DNA of 64,000 bases from Flavobacterium beibuense F44-8 (GCF_000769915.1 NZ_JRLV01000023.1:1-64000); one strand, 5' to 3'. Shown: positions 23,931 through 34,357, counted from the stretch's first letter. The notes: a model not told the origin generated them from the sequence alone. Program-made: numbers and translations.

Positions 23931-26305
23931 TATAAGTTTACTGTTTTTATTTCCGAAACCATTTTACCGTCGGGGGCAATGCCTTCTATAAGTATTTTAA
24001 CTTTGCCCGAATAAAGTTTAGGTATACTAAAGCTAAACTCTCCTTTGTCATCTGTAATAATTGTAGGATGCCAGTCTATCAGTCCGAAGTTTTGGAAACC
24101 TATATCATCATAAGTTGAAAGGTATTCAGCGTTTTTGAATTCGCTGTTTTCCTCAAATCCTTTTTTTATAAGAAAGGAGACTTCAGGTTTTTTGCTTTTT
24201 GATTTAAACCCTCCTCCCGGTTTTAGGTAAATTTTGATTATCCCCATTTTATTATCAACTCCGGGAACTGCAATATGCTGATTGATATATAGCTCTTCAA
24301 CTTCTGAGGTCTGAATGCCATCCAGAACATCAAAACTCATTAATTGCCAGGTGTTCATATAAACCATTGGTGTTGTTGGCTGTCCTTGAAAAGTATTTAC
24401 GGTTCTTCCGGTAATATTAATATCGCCCATTGGGGTTTTGGTTACATCAAAACCATGGTATCTTATAAAATCCAGCAGGTAAAAAAAGCTAATAGCATCG
24501 TCTTCGCTAATTTTGTAGCCTCTTAGTAAGCCGTTACCGGAACCTCTGGCATATTTTAAACTCTTTTTAGCATCTCCGTCAATAGTTATGTTTTCCAGCA
24601 TAACGCTTTGAGAGTTATATTTTGGTAAAGCAATTTTTGAATCAGGATTTGAAGTGTAGTCTACACAGGAAACTTTAACAGGTTTATAAGGTTTATTAAA
24701 CGGTCTTATATTATTTGAAACCTGAGGGGTTAATTTTAAGGGCTCTGGCTTTTGTCCCGGTTTAACCAAAGAGAAACTTACATTACATGAATCAGGGACA
24801 ATTAAATTGTTAATATAGAATTCATTCTTATCGGTTACATAAGCTCTTTCATTTAGTAAGCCTTTAAAAGAGGAAATTATAACATAATGTCCTTTTAATG
24901 ATTTTTTCTTATTTATGATGCCTTTTAGAGATAAACCAATGTCAAACGAATAGTTTTGTTTAGGAGGATTATTTTTTATACTGTGCCAGTTGTATTTGCT
25001 GGTTTGGCACATTAAGAACAAATCAAGCTCATACTTGCTGGTTCGTGATAGGTCACTAAAATATTGCTTTGCAGTAGTTTTTACCTGTCCGTTAATATAA
25101 GGGGAAAGGAGGAAATCACCATAAATGTCTTCTTTCTCAGTTATACTTATTGTGTTTTCAGGTAAAACAGATACGCTAAGGCTCATGCTACTGCTGTTTA
25201 CTTTTCCTTTAAATTCTACGGTTCCGTTATCATCAAATGTTTTTTTGATATCGGTATTTATAGTGTTTTCAGGATATACGTAAAACAGTCGCTGTCCTAT
25301 TTCGTTAAGATTGGTATCCAGAATGCGCAGTGTGTTTATTCCTTCAAAAAGGTCTTTGTTTTGAAGCAGTATAGTTTGCTCCAGTTGGTTGTCATTAAAT
25401 GAGAAATCAATAACAGATGTTTTGTTGTCTTTGTTTATGACAACATAATATTTTTTACCCTTAATCTCGTTGTAGGTAAAGGAGTTGGTTTTAAGCTTAA
25501 TAATAGTTTTATTGGCTATTACATAGCTGTTTACGTCCATAATGATTCCTTTTGCCTCAATAGGAGGTAAGGGCTGACTGTATTTGTTTCCGTTTAATTC
25601 TATTTGTACAGTATAATCTGCTGAGTTGTTTACAGAAATGTCAAATTTGCCATAGCCTAACTTGTTTAAAGTTATCTCTTTTGTTTCTTCTCCTTTATTG
25701 TTTAGCACTATTGCCTTATCAATATTAAGAGGAGTATTGTCGCATCCGGTTACATGTACTGCTATGGTGTTTGTACAATCGCTAATAAAGTTGCCTTCGG
25801 GTTTTAGGATTATATTTATCTCGGCTTCTGCATTTTTAGTTAGGGATGCCGGTATACCTGTTTCTTCATTTATAACTGTTATGTCGTATACAGAAGACTC
25901 GTCCTCAGTAAAGTTATTCATCCAGTTAGTGTAAAACTGGATGTAGTATTTTCCGGACTTTAAACTGCTGTCAAGTTTAAAATTTCCGGTAAAATCACCA
26001 AGGTTGCCATACAGGAGTTTTGTTTCTAAAACAGTTCCGTTTTCGTCAATAAGGTTTGCGAAAATATTTACGCAGGAGAAGAAAGGAATATTGTATTTTC
26101 TGTGAAATACATAACCTTTAAACCAAACGCTTTCACCTGTTAAAAAAACATTTTTGTCAAAGTGTGCATGAATGTTTTCACGTTCGAGAAGGAAGTAGTC
26201 TTCAAATTTCTTTGCAATCTCTTCTTTTTTGGATTGTTGTGCAAAACTGGCTAATCCGTTTGCGAGTGCAATGCATAGCAGCAATGCTTTAATTTTCTTT
26301 TTCAT
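23930..26305 (-). CDS. Large exported protein with MG2-like and TonB-plug-like domains (paralog 2)
   Basis: A 791-residue protein, signal peptide about residues 1-23 (ending SFAQQ). The order of domains equals paralog 1: MG2-like region with RENIHAHFDKNVFLTGESVW and KYYIQFYTNWMNNF, central beta domains, a plug-like region with MLENITIDG and MGIIKIYLKPGGG, and a C-terminal domain with PTIITDDKGEFSFSIP. There is no outer-membrane barrel. The frame runs to a TTG at 26329; ATG 26305 precedes the signal peptide and is used. It ends in its own strong hairpin, so the downstream paralog likely has separate transcription. Confidence 0.72.
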   Translation of the reverse strand: MKKKIKALLLCIALANGLASFAQQSKKEEIAKKFEDYFLLERENIHAHFDKNVFLTGESVWFKGYVFHRKYNIPFFSCVNIFANLIDENGTVLETKLLYGNLGDFTGNFKLDSSLKSGKYYIQFYTNWMNNFTEDESSVYDITVINEETGIPASLTKNAEAEINIILKPEGNFISDCTNTIAVHVTGCDNTPLNIDKAIVLNNKGEETKEITLNKLGYGKFDISVNNSADYTVQIELNGNKYSQPLPPIEAKGIIMDVNSYVIANKTIIKLKTNSFTYNEIKGKKYYVVINKDNKTSVIDFSFNDNQLEQTILLQNKDLFEGINTLRILDTNLNEIGQRLFYVYPENTINTDIKKTFDDNGTVEFKGKVNSSSMSLSVSVLPENTISITEKEDIYGDFLLSPYINGQVKTTAKQYFSDLSRTSKYELDLFLMCQTSKYNWHSIKNNPPKQNYSFDIGLSLKGIINKKKSLKGHYVIISSFKGLLNERAYVTDKNEFYINNLIVPDSCNVSFSLVKPGQKPEPLKLTPQVSNNIRPFNKPYKPVKVSCVDYTSNPDSKIALPKYNSQSVMLENITIDGDAKKSLKYARGSGNGLLRGYKISEDDAISFFYLLDFIRYHGFDVTKTPMGDINITGRTVNTFQGQPTTPMVYMNTWQLMSFDVLDGIQTSEVEELYINQHIAVPGVDNKMGIIKIYLKPGGGFKSKSKKPEVSFLIKKGFEENSEFKNAEYLSTYDDIGFQNFGLIDWHPTIITDDKGEFSFSIPKLYSGKVKILIEGIAPDGKMVSEIKTVNL

Positions 26306-26380
26306 GTAGGTGTGATTGTTATTTTGCAATTATTTTTTGGTTTTGCTAAAGTATGCCTTTTTCAATTATTTTAAAAAAGA

Positions 26381-26402
26381 AAAGGAGCCCTAAGGCTCCT
26401 TT
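26381..26402 (-). terminator. Terminator of groL
   Basis: Stem AAAGGAGCC (26381-26389) and GGCTCCTTT (26394-26402), 4-nt loop, T-rich tract leftward; 26 bases after the groL stop. Confidence 0.8.
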
Positions 26403-26427
26403 GTCTATATTGTTGTGATGCTTGTTA

Positions 26428-28074
<1,647 letters not shown>

Positions 28075-28105
28075 TTATATGTTTTTAAAAAATATTAAAC
28101 TCTTA

Positions 28106-28381
28106 TTAGATTACTGCAAAAATCTCCTCTTCTTTCATTATAAGGTAATCTTTACCTTCAAATTTAAGCTCGGTTCCTGCGTATTTACCGTATAAAACAG
28201 TATCGCCAACCTTAACTGTCATGTCATGGTCTTTAGTTCCGTTACCTACGGCTACTACAATACCTTTTTGTGGTTTTTCTTTAGCAGTGTCAGGGATAAA
28301 AATTCCTGAAGCAGTTTGAGTTTCTGCGGCTACGGGCTCAATCAGAACTCGATCTGAAAGTGGTTTAATGTTTAAAGCCAT
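28106..28381 (-). CDS. groS: 10 kDa co-chaperonin GroES
   Basis: A 91-residue co-chaperonin of typical size. The N-terminus has [16 protein letters not shown]; the mobile-loop region is [18 protein letters not shown], which contacts GroEL; the end has [20 protein letters not shown]. It is the first gene of groESL, lying downstream of secG beyond a terminator, so heat-shock control is probably separate from the secG operon. I did not find a CIRCE-type inverted repeat in the 100 bases upstream. Confidence 0.98.
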   Translation of the reverse strand: MALNIKPLSDRVLIEPVAAETQTASGIFIPDTAKEKPQKGIVVAVGNGTKDHDMTVKVGDTVLYGKYAGTELKFEGKDYLIMKEEEIFAVI

Positions 28382-28482
28382 ATGAATTACTATTTATGAT
28401 TATTGTTTTTAAAATTAACTGTTTTGAATTTTTCAGAAATTATGCCAATTCATAAAACTGACAGATTTGTGGCAAAAAAAAA

Positions 28483-28508
28483 GCCAGCACTGACAGGCTG
28501 GCATTTTT
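28483..28508 (-). terminator. Terminator of secG
   Basis: Stem GCCAGC (28483-28488) and GCTGGC (28497-28502) with an 8-nt loop and T/A tracts on both sides; 19 bases past the secG stop. It separates the long envelope operon from groESL. Confidence 0.72.
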
Positions 28509-28526
28509 TTATATTGTATGTTGAAA

Positions 28527-28880
28527 CTATTCCTGAGCTTCTCCTTCTGTTGTAGCAGGAGTTTCAGTAGCGGCCGGTGCAGCTTCTTCAGTAGCAGCCG
28601 GAGCCGTTGTAGTTGGAACAGCACTCTCGTCAATAATACTATTTGTAGTTCCGTTAGAGAAACTTAAAGTAGATAGTAAAATTAAAGCGATTAGAACAGT
28701 GGCAAGAGTCCAGGTGCTTTTATCAAGAAAGTCTGTTGTCTTTTGAACACCACCCATCATTTGAGTTCCTCCGAATGAAGAAGATAATCCTCCTCCTTTA
28801 GGGTTTTGTACCATAACTACTAAAACCAAAAGGAAACTTACTACTACAATTAGTACCAGAAAAATTGAAAAGTCAACCAT
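28527..28880 (-). CDS. secG: Preprotein translocase subunit SecG
   Basis: A 117-residue inner-membrane protein with two hydrophobic helices (about residues 4-24 and 55-75). The loop MVQNPKGGGLSSSFGG is the SecG signature. The C-terminus is an Ala/Thr/Glu-rich tail typical of Bacteroidetes SecG. It assists protein translocation with SecYE. Its ATG overlaps the end of the TPR gene by 8 bases, so translation is probably coupled. Confidence 0.95.
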   Translation of the reverse strand: MVDFSIFLVLIVVVSFLLVLVVMVQNPKGGGLSSSFGGTQMMGGVQKTTDFLDKSTWTLATVLIALILLSTLSFSNGTTNSIIDESAVPTTTAPAATEEAAPAATETPATTEGEAQE

Positions 28881-29901
28881 TGTTATTTATATTATTATTT
28901 TGTTGTAAAATCTTTATATCCGCTATGCGGTCTGCAAAGAAAACACTTTTTTCCGGATATTTCAAAATTAAAATTTCATAAGCTTGAATTGCCTTCTGAT
29001 ATTTTTTTTGTTCCAGGTATACTCTTGCAAGTGTTTCAGTCATAGGCAGCGAGCTGTCACTGCTGCTTTTTTCTATGTTTGCCACGGGTTGGGTGGCATT
29101 TCTAACAGGAACTATTTTAGGGTTTGATTCTATAAATTTATCTATAAGTTCCAGTTTTTTATCTAAAGAAGTTTGTCCTGGATTCTCTGTTTCTTCCTTT
29201 TTAGGTTCTTCAGTCAGGGTGTTTTCGTCTTCAACTGTGCTTTCCGGTTCTAAAATTGTTGTTTCTTCCGGTTCGGTTTCGCGGTTTATAGGCGTGAGTT
29301 TTGAAAGCTGTAGCCATTCCTGAAATGAATGTTGTTCGGCTTTATCGAATTCCAGCGGTTTGCCTATTTCCAGTTTTTTTTCGGTTTCATCCTGTTGAGG
29401 TTCCTCTGTCTGTTCCTCCTTTTCTTCACCAGGGGTAAAAACGGGTGAAGTTACTATGGCAGGGATATCGTGAATTTCCTCTTCTTTCCTTTTGTTTTCT
29501 TCTGCTTCTTTTATGGTTTGTTCTATAGAACGCTCCAGTCTGTTAGCAGGAGGAGTAGGAGTCTCTGTTTCGTCCGTTTCTGTTTGGAGGGTTTCAGTAT
29601 CTTTAACGGTGATTTCTTCGATAGCTTTTTCTTTCTCCTCTAAAAAATCCTTTTGAATGCTCTGGAAATTCTCTGAGGTAATAAAGTCAAAAAGTACCGA
29701 ACGGTCGTTAGTGTGTGATGCCGTTTTTTTAAGCTCCATATTATAACGAAAGCTATCCTGATTGTATAAGCCTTTTAAGTGTATGGCACGCGCACTTTGC
29801 AGGTACGGAAATTCGTATAATACGCTCTCCAGATCCATGGTGTGCTTGTCTGTAACACTGTAGGGTTTATTAAGCAGGTATGTAAAATCTTTCGTGTTCA
29901 A
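28873..29901 (-). CDS. Acidic protein with C-terminal tetratricopeptide repeat
   Basis: A 342-residue protein. The N-terminal 90 residues contain FPYLQSARAIHLKGLYNQDS and DRSVLFDFITSENF, a pattern I associate with flavobacterial proteins upstream of secG. A long Glu/Thr/Pro-rich, probably disordered linker follows, then a TPR pair near residues 280-325 (TLARVYLEQKKYQKAIQAYE). No signal peptide. The only start giving the conserved N-terminus is TTG at 29901; the next ATG is 21 codons inside. It lies between lptE-like genes and secG in one operon. Function unknown, perhaps an assembly factor. Confidence 0.72.
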   Translation of the reverse strand: MNTKDFTYLLNKPYSVTDKHTMDLESVLYEFPYLQSARAIHLKGLYNQDSFRYNMELKKTASHTNDRSVLFDFITSENFQSIQKDFLEEKEKAIEEITVKDTETLQTETDETETPTPPANRLERSIEQTIKEAEENKRKEEEIHDIPAIVTSPVFTPGEEKEEQTEEPQQDETEKKLEIGKPLEFDKAEQHSFQEWLQLSKLTPINRETEPEETTILEPESTVEDENTLTEEPKKEETENPGQTSLDKKLELIDKFIESNPKIVPVRNATQPVANIEKSSSDSSLPMTETLARVYLEQKKYQKAIQAYEILILKYPEKSVFFADRIADIKILQQNNNINNNG

Positions 29902-29933
29902 ATGTATTTATTTTAAGGGAGCTTTTTATTTAA

Positions 29934-30437
29934 TTACCATTTTGCCAGCGACTCGTTAAAAACGTCCTGGGTTATTCTTTCAAAAATTTCGTCTAAAGCA
30001 GCCGTAAGTACCGATCCTGTAGGTAACGAATCACCGCTAAAGTCATAGTAAAAACTAAACGGTTTTTCAAAATCGTCATCTTCGTTTTTCTTATTGGTAA
30101 ACCTTACGTTTACCGTAATACTTAACCTGTTTTGAGCAGCACGCTGATCGGCAGTGGCTGTCATTGGTGAGATACGGTATTGGGTAATCTCGCCTTCGTA
30201 AACCAAATCACCTCCCGAGTTTGTAAGGGTTAGGTTGGTTTGGTTTTGTATCAGGTCCTGTAACCTTAATGTAAAGGTACGTTCTATACCCGGTTCTACA
30301 ATTTCGGCACTGTTTTGAAAATAGTTAACCTGGAAAGTTTCGGCATCAATTTTACCTGTTCCTGTAAAGTTATACACACTACAACTGTTTAATGTAGTGG
30401 CTACAACTAAAACAAGTATGAATTTTAAATATCTCAT
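29934..30437 (-). CDS. LptE family lipoprotein, copy B
   Basis: A 167-residue lipoprotein: signal peptide with lipobox LNSC (Cys19). The mature part contains FQVNYFQNSAEIVEPGIERT, LQDLIQNQTNLTL and GEITQYRISPMTATADQRAA, typical of the Bacteroidetes LptE family. LptE with LptD forms the outer-membrane translocon that places lipopolysaccharide in the outer leaflet. It is a close paralog of the preceding gene, 36 bases apart, both in the miaB-secG run. Whether both copies act with LptD is unknown. Confidence 0.85.
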   Translation of the reverse strand: MRYLKFILVLVVATTLNSCSVYNFTGTGKIDAETFQVNYFQNSAEIVEPGIERTFTLRLQDLIQNQTNLTLTNSGGDLVYEGEITQYRISPMTATADQRAAQNRLSITVNVRFTNKKNEDDDFEKPFSFYYDFSGDSLPTGSVLTAALDEIFERITQDVFNESLAKW

Positions 30438-30473
30438 TATCCTTTTTTATTAGTAAAGGTTGTGTTTTATTAA

Positions 30474-30983
30474 TTAGGCTTTTGACCAGTTAGTAAGCGA
30501 CTCGTTAAAAACATCCTGACTTATCCTTTCAAAAATTTCATTAACAGCAGTTGTAAGTACTGATCCTGTAGGGAGGTCGTTCCCGCTGTAATCATAATAA
30601 AAGCTGAAAGGTTTTTCAAAATCACCGTCAGGATTATTTTTGTTTGAAAATCTCACATTTACAGTTATGCTTAACCTGTTTTGGGCCGCACCCTGATTAG
30701 CGGTAGCTGTCATGGGTGAGATGCGATACTGTGTAATTTCGCCTTCATAAACCAAATCAGGATTAGAGTCGGTTAGGTTAAGGCGGGTTTGGTTTTGTAT
30801 CAGTTCCTGTAACTTATTAGTGAAACTGCGCTCAATGCCCGGTTCAACCAGTTCAGCATTATTCTGAAAGTGGTTCACCTGAAAAGAATCGGCATCAACA
30901 CTTATTCCTGTAAAACTATAGGTGTTACAACCACTAAAAGTAGCTGCTATTACAAAAACCAGTATAAATTTTAAATATTTCAT
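30474..30983 (-). CDS. LptE family lipoprotein, copy A
   Basis: A 169-residue lipoprotein with lipobox FSGC (Cys19) and mature sequence very like copy B: FQVNHFQNNAELVEPGIERS, LQELIQNQTRLNL and GEITQYRISPMTATANQGAA, ending in QDVFNESLTNW as in copy B. The two are a recent-looking tandem duplication. Position directly after the sigma-54 activator (9-base gap) is where single lptE is normally found in flavobacteria, so this copy may be the ancestral one. Predicted role is LPS transport to the cell surface with LptD. Confidence 0.87.
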   Translation of the reverse strand: MKYLKFILVFVIAATFSGCNTYSFTGISVDADSFQVNHFQNNAELVEPGIERSFTNKLQELIQNQTRLNLTDSNPDLVYEGEITQYRISPMTATANQGAAQNRLSITVNVRFSNKNNPDGDFEKPFSFYYDYSGNDLPTGSVLTTAVNEIFERISQDVFNESLTNWSKA

Positions 30984-30992
30984 TAATCCCTG

Positions 30993-32285
30993 TTAAAGGT
31001 CGTATTGCTTAATCTTTCTGTATAATGTTCTTTCAGATATTCCTAACTCATCGGCAGCAGCCTTACGTTTTCCTTTGTTGCGTTCCAGTGCCTTTTTTAT
31101 AAGCTCAACTTCTTTTTCATCTAGACGGAGTGTTTCTTCTTCTTCAACAGTCTCTGCAAAAAGGTAATGATCATCGTCATCATCGTCGTCGTCATGATGA
31201 CTTATTACCGTTTCGGTAGCATGACTTATTTTTTGTGGAGGCATAACCTCTGTACGGATTCTTTCTTCAAAATTATGGTTGTTGTCCTCTGCCGGACTGT
31301 TGCCATAAATTCTTTGGATAAGTCCTTTGTTAGACTCCTGTACTTTACTCGTATTCCCGTTTTGCATCAGTTCCATGGTAAGCTTTTTAAGGTCGTTTAA
31401 ATCGCTTTTCATGTCAAACAGTACTTTGTACAGTATTTCTCTTTCGTTGCTAAAGTCGCCTTCTGCTTTTTTCTCACTAACTACGGCCGGTAGGTTAGTG
31501 CCGGTATCCGGTAGATAAGAACGCAGTGCGGAAAGCGAAATGTTACGATTGGTTTCCAGTACTGATATCTGTTCTGCAATATTGCGTAGCTGCCTGATGT
31601 TTCCGCTCCAGCGATAGCGCAACAATAACTGTACCGCATCGTCATCCAGCTTAATAGGAGGCATTTTGTATTTGTGCGCAAAATCGGAAGAAAACTTTCT
31701 GAACAGCAGGTGGATATCTTCTTTTCGTTCGCGAAGCGGAGGGAGTAAAATCTCTACCGTGCTTAAACGATAGTAAAGGTCTTCCCTGAATCTTCCTTTC
31801 TCAATGGCCTCAAACATGTTTACGTTTGTTGCTGCCACGATACGCACATTGGTTTTTTGTACCTGAGACGAACCTACTTTTATAAACTCTCCGTTTTCAA
31901 GAACACGAAGCAGCCTAACCTGTGTGGTTAAAGGTAGTTCACCAACCTCGTCAAGGAAAATAGTACCGCCATCGGCAACTTCAAAATACCCTTCGCGGGT
32001 AGAAGTGGCTCCGGTAAAGGCTCCTTTTTCGTGACCGAAAAGTTCACTGTCTATAGTCCCTTCTGGTATCGCACCACAGTTAACAGCAATGTACTTGCCG
32101 TGTTTTCTGTGAGAGAGTGCGTGTATTATTTTAGGAATACTTTCTTTACCTACACCGCTTTCTCCTGTAACCAGTACCGAAATATCGGTAGGGGCCACCT
32201 GTATCGCTTTTTCCAAAGCACGGTTAAGTTTAGGGTCGTTCCCTATAATCTCAAATCGTTGTTTTATGGCTTGTATGTTTTCCAT
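30993..32285 (-). CDS. Sigma-54-dependent transcriptional activator (AAA+ and Fis-type HTH)
   Basis: A 430-residue bacterial enhancer-binding protein without receiver or GAF sensor. The AAA+ domain starts near residue 10: Walker A GESGVGKES (41-49), the sigma-54 contact loop GAFTGA (88-93), Walker B GGTIFLDE (106-113). The C-terminus has a Fis helix-turn-helix (KGKRKAAADELGISERTLYR). Between them is a linker with an eight-Asp tract preceded by two His. The frame reaches a GTG at 32297; ATG 32285 gives MENIQAIKQRFEIIG and is preferred. It sits in an envelope operon between ycxB-like and lptE. Confidence 0.93.
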   Translation of the reverse strand: MENIQAIKQRFEIIGNDPKLNRALEKAIQVAPTDISVLVTGESGVGKESIPKIIHALSHRKHGKYIAVNCGAIPEGTIDSELFGHEKGAFTGATSTREGYFEVADGGTIFLDEVGELPLTTQVRLLRVLENGEFIKVGSSQVQKTNVRIVAATNVNMFEAIEKGRFREDLYYRLSTVEILLPPLRERKEDIHLLFRKFSSDFAHKYKMPPIKLDDDAVQLLLRYRWSGNIRQLRNIAEQISVLETNRNISLSALRSYLPDTGTNLPAVVSEKKAEGDFSNEREILYKVLFDMKSDLNDLKKLTMELMQNGNTSKVQESNKGLIQRIYGNSPAEDNNHNFEERIRTEVMPPQKISHATETVISHHDDDDDDDDHYLFAETVEEEETLRLDEKEVELIKKALERNKGKRKAAADELGISERTLYRKIKQYDL

Positions 32286-32300
32286 AGGCATTGTCACATT

Positions 32301-32831
32301 TTATTTTATGAGTGACACTTTGATTTTTGATTGAACAGAATTGAATATATTTTTCATTTCTGTTTGTTGTAATAAATCAATTTGTGACTTATCTAGTATT
32401 ACAGCCTGGTTTTTACTTATATGTATAAAAAACCATTTTTTTGTTTCTTTTATTTTGTAAAGGTCTTCCCATTTGTATGAAGTGCTAAAATCTTCACCTT
32501 CACTTTTATATGAGTTAGGGGTAAAGGTGTAGCTAACATTATTGTAAAACCTGGCATTTTTTTCAAAAGCCTTTTTTGAAGCCTTCTTTATACTTCTCCA
32601 AAGTAATAAGGGTATGGCGATTATTGCTATTACATATACAAAAATATCGTAACTGGTATTATCCCTTTCCCTATAGGCATTAAACGGATTTACAAATGTT
32701 ATAATTGCACTTAATGCTAAAGCGCCATATATTATAAGTAATACCGGACTTCTCCCGATTACTAAATTATATAGACTTGCCTTTGCAAGGTCGTCTTGCT
32801 TTAAGGTTTGGGTTATAGTTATATCCGTCAT
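32301..32831 (-). CDS. YcxB-like membrane protein
   Basis: A 176-residue protein with two transmembrane helices (about residues 29-48 and 62-80) and a C-terminal soluble part with SYTFTPNSYKSEGEDFS followed by YKWEDLYKIKETKKWFFIHI, the YcxB-like pattern. The domain's role is unknown. It lies between miaB (2-base gap) and the sigma-54 activator (15 bases to its preferred start), all on one strand. Confidence 0.75.
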   Translation of the reverse strand: MTDITITQTLKQDDLAKASLYNLVIGRSPVLLIIYGALALSAIITFVNPFNAYRERDNTSYDIFVYVIAIIAIPLLLWRSIKKASKKAFEKNARFYNNVSYTFTPNSYKSEGEDFSTSYKWEDLYKIKETKKWFFIHISKNQAVILDKSQIDLLQQTEMKNIFNSVQSKIKVSLIK

Positions 32832-32833
32832 GC

Positions 32834-34282
32834 TTAATTCATGTCGCTGTAACCTACTGCATCACCAATAAGGGTTGCCGAAGTACAATTGCTGATTTTT
32901 ACATTTACAAAGTCACCCGGTTTGTAGTTGCCCTCTTTAGGGAATACTACTGTGGTGTTTTGTGAATTACGCCCACTCCAGTGTTCGTTAGAACGTTTAG
33001 ATTCTTTTTCAATAAGTACTTCAACTGTTTGTCCTACAAAACGCTGGGTTCTTTCAAAAGCCATTTTTTGCTGTAGGTTGATAATCTCTGTAAGTCTACG
33101 GTTTTTCACCTCGGCAGGAATATCATCTTCCAGTTTTCTGGCAGCCAGTGTGCCCGGACGCTCAGAGTAGGCAAACATAAACCCGAAGTCATATTTACAA
33201 TGCTCCATAAGGCTTAATGTGTCCTGATGATCTTCTTCGGTCTCGGTTGGGAAACCTGCAATCATATCCTGAGAAAGTGATATTTCAGGTATAATGCGGT
33301 AAATGTTGTTCACAAGCTCCATATATTCCTCGCGGGTGTGCTGGCGGTTCATTGCTTCAAGTACACGTGTGCTACCACTTTGTACCGGCAGGTGGATGTA
33401 CTTACATATATTATGGTGTTTAGCCATTACTTCAATTACCTCAAGGTGCATATCCTGTGGGTTTGAAGTACTGAAACGGAAACGCATTTTAGGGAACTGT
33501 GTAGCAACCATGTCCAGTAACTGGGCAAAATCTACAGCAGTTGCCTTTTGCATTTCGCTGGCTTTTTCAAAATCTTTTTTAAGTCCGCCGCCATACCAAA
33601 GGTAGCTGTCTACGTTCTGGCCAAGCAGTGTTACCTCCTTAAAGCCTCTCTCCCATAGTGCAGCAATCTCCTCGGTAATACTTTGCGGGTCACGGCTTCT
33701 TTCGCGTCCGCGGGTAAACGGTACCACACAAAACGTACACATGTTGTCACAACCGCGTGTAATGGAAACAAATGCGGTTACCCCGTTACTGTTAAGGCGC
33801 ACAGGAGCAATGTCTCCATAGGTTTCCTCTTTAGAAAGGATTACGTTAATGGCATCACGTCCTTCTTCTACCTCTTTTAAAAGGTTAGGCAGGTCTTTAT
33901 AGGCATCGGGGCCTACTACCATATCAACAATTTTTTCTTCCTCCAGGAACTTGCTTTTTAAGCGTTCGGCCATACAGCCTAAAACGCCCACTTTCATTCC
34001 CGGGTTTATTTTTTTTATAGCGTTGTACTGATCCAGTCTTTTACGTACAGTTTGTTCTGCCTTATCGCGGATGGAGCAGGTATTAACCAATACCAAATCA
34101 GCCTCCTCAAGGTTTTGGGTGGTATTATATCCTTCATTTGCAAGGATGGATGCAACAATCTCGCTGTCAGAAAAGTTCATCTGGCAACCGTAGCTTTCTA
34201 TAAAAAGCTTTTTGCTGTTTCCGTCTTTTTGCTCTAAAACAAGACTTTCTCCCTGTTTGTTCTCTTCTATAATCTTTTCCAT
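32834..34282 (-). CDS. miaB: tRNA-2-methylthio-N6-dimethylallyladenosine synthase
   Basis: A 482-residue radical-SAM methylthiotransferase that converts i6A37 to ms2i6A37 in tRNAs. The N-terminal UPF0004 domain holds the second cluster cysteines (Cys33 in YGCQMNFSDSE, Cys69 in NTCSIRDKAE, Cys103 in GCMAER). The radical-SAM CxxxCxxC is Cys178/182/185 in RGCDNMCTFC. The C-terminal TRAM domain starts near residue 410. It begins the long leftward operon down to secG, with a -7 element 32 bases upstream. Confidence 0.97.
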   Translation of the reverse strand: MEKIIEENKQGESLVLEQKDGNSKKLFIESYGCQMNFSDSEIVASILANEGYNTTQNLEEADLVLVNTCSIRDKAEQTVRKRLDQYNAIKKINPGMKVGVLGCMAERLKSKFLEEEKIVDMVVGPDAYKDLPNLLKEVEEGRDAINVILSKEETYGDIAPVRLNSNGVTAFVSITRGCDNMCTFCVVPFTRGRERSRDPQSITEEIAALWERGFKEVTLLGQNVDSYLWYGGGLKKDFEKASEMQKATAVDFAQLLDMVATQFPKMRFRFSTSNPQDMHLEVIEVMAKHHNICKYIHLPVQSGSTRVLEAMNRQHTREEYMELVNNIYRIIPEISLSQDMIAGFPTETEEDHQDTLSLMEHCKYDFGFMFAYSERPGTLAARKLEDDIPAEVKNRRLTEIINLQQKMAFERTQRFVGQTVEVLIEKESKRSNEHWSGRNSQNTTVVFPKEGNYKPGDFVNVKISNCTSATLIGDAVGYSDMN

Positions 34283-34313
34283 GATTCGCTACTGTAGTGC
34301 TTTTTTGAATTCG

Positions 34314-34321
34314 CAAAGATA
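34314..34321 (-). promoter_or_regulatory. -7 promoter element candidate for the miaB operon
   Basis: Leftward TATCTTTG fits TAnnTTTG and lies 32 bases before the miaB ATG. No TTTG at -33; a tandem TGACATAT repeat lies 20 bases further upstream (34341-34356). Confidence 0.45.
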
Positions 34322-34340
34322 CTATTTAATTTGTAAAATA

Positions 34341-34356
34341 TGACATATTGACATAT
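34341..34356. repeat. Tandem 8-bp repeat TGACATAT
   Basis: Two exact adjacent copies (34341-34348, 34349-34356) between the stop codon of the 235-residue membrane protein gene and the miaB promoter region. Confidence 0.5.
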
Positions 34357-34357
34357 T

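Noticed and set aside
31160..31205. GAC/GAT run in the sigma-54 activator as a frameshift or sequencing artefact
   Set aside because: The frame stays open through the run and the Fis-type end is intact, so it encodes a real Asp tract.
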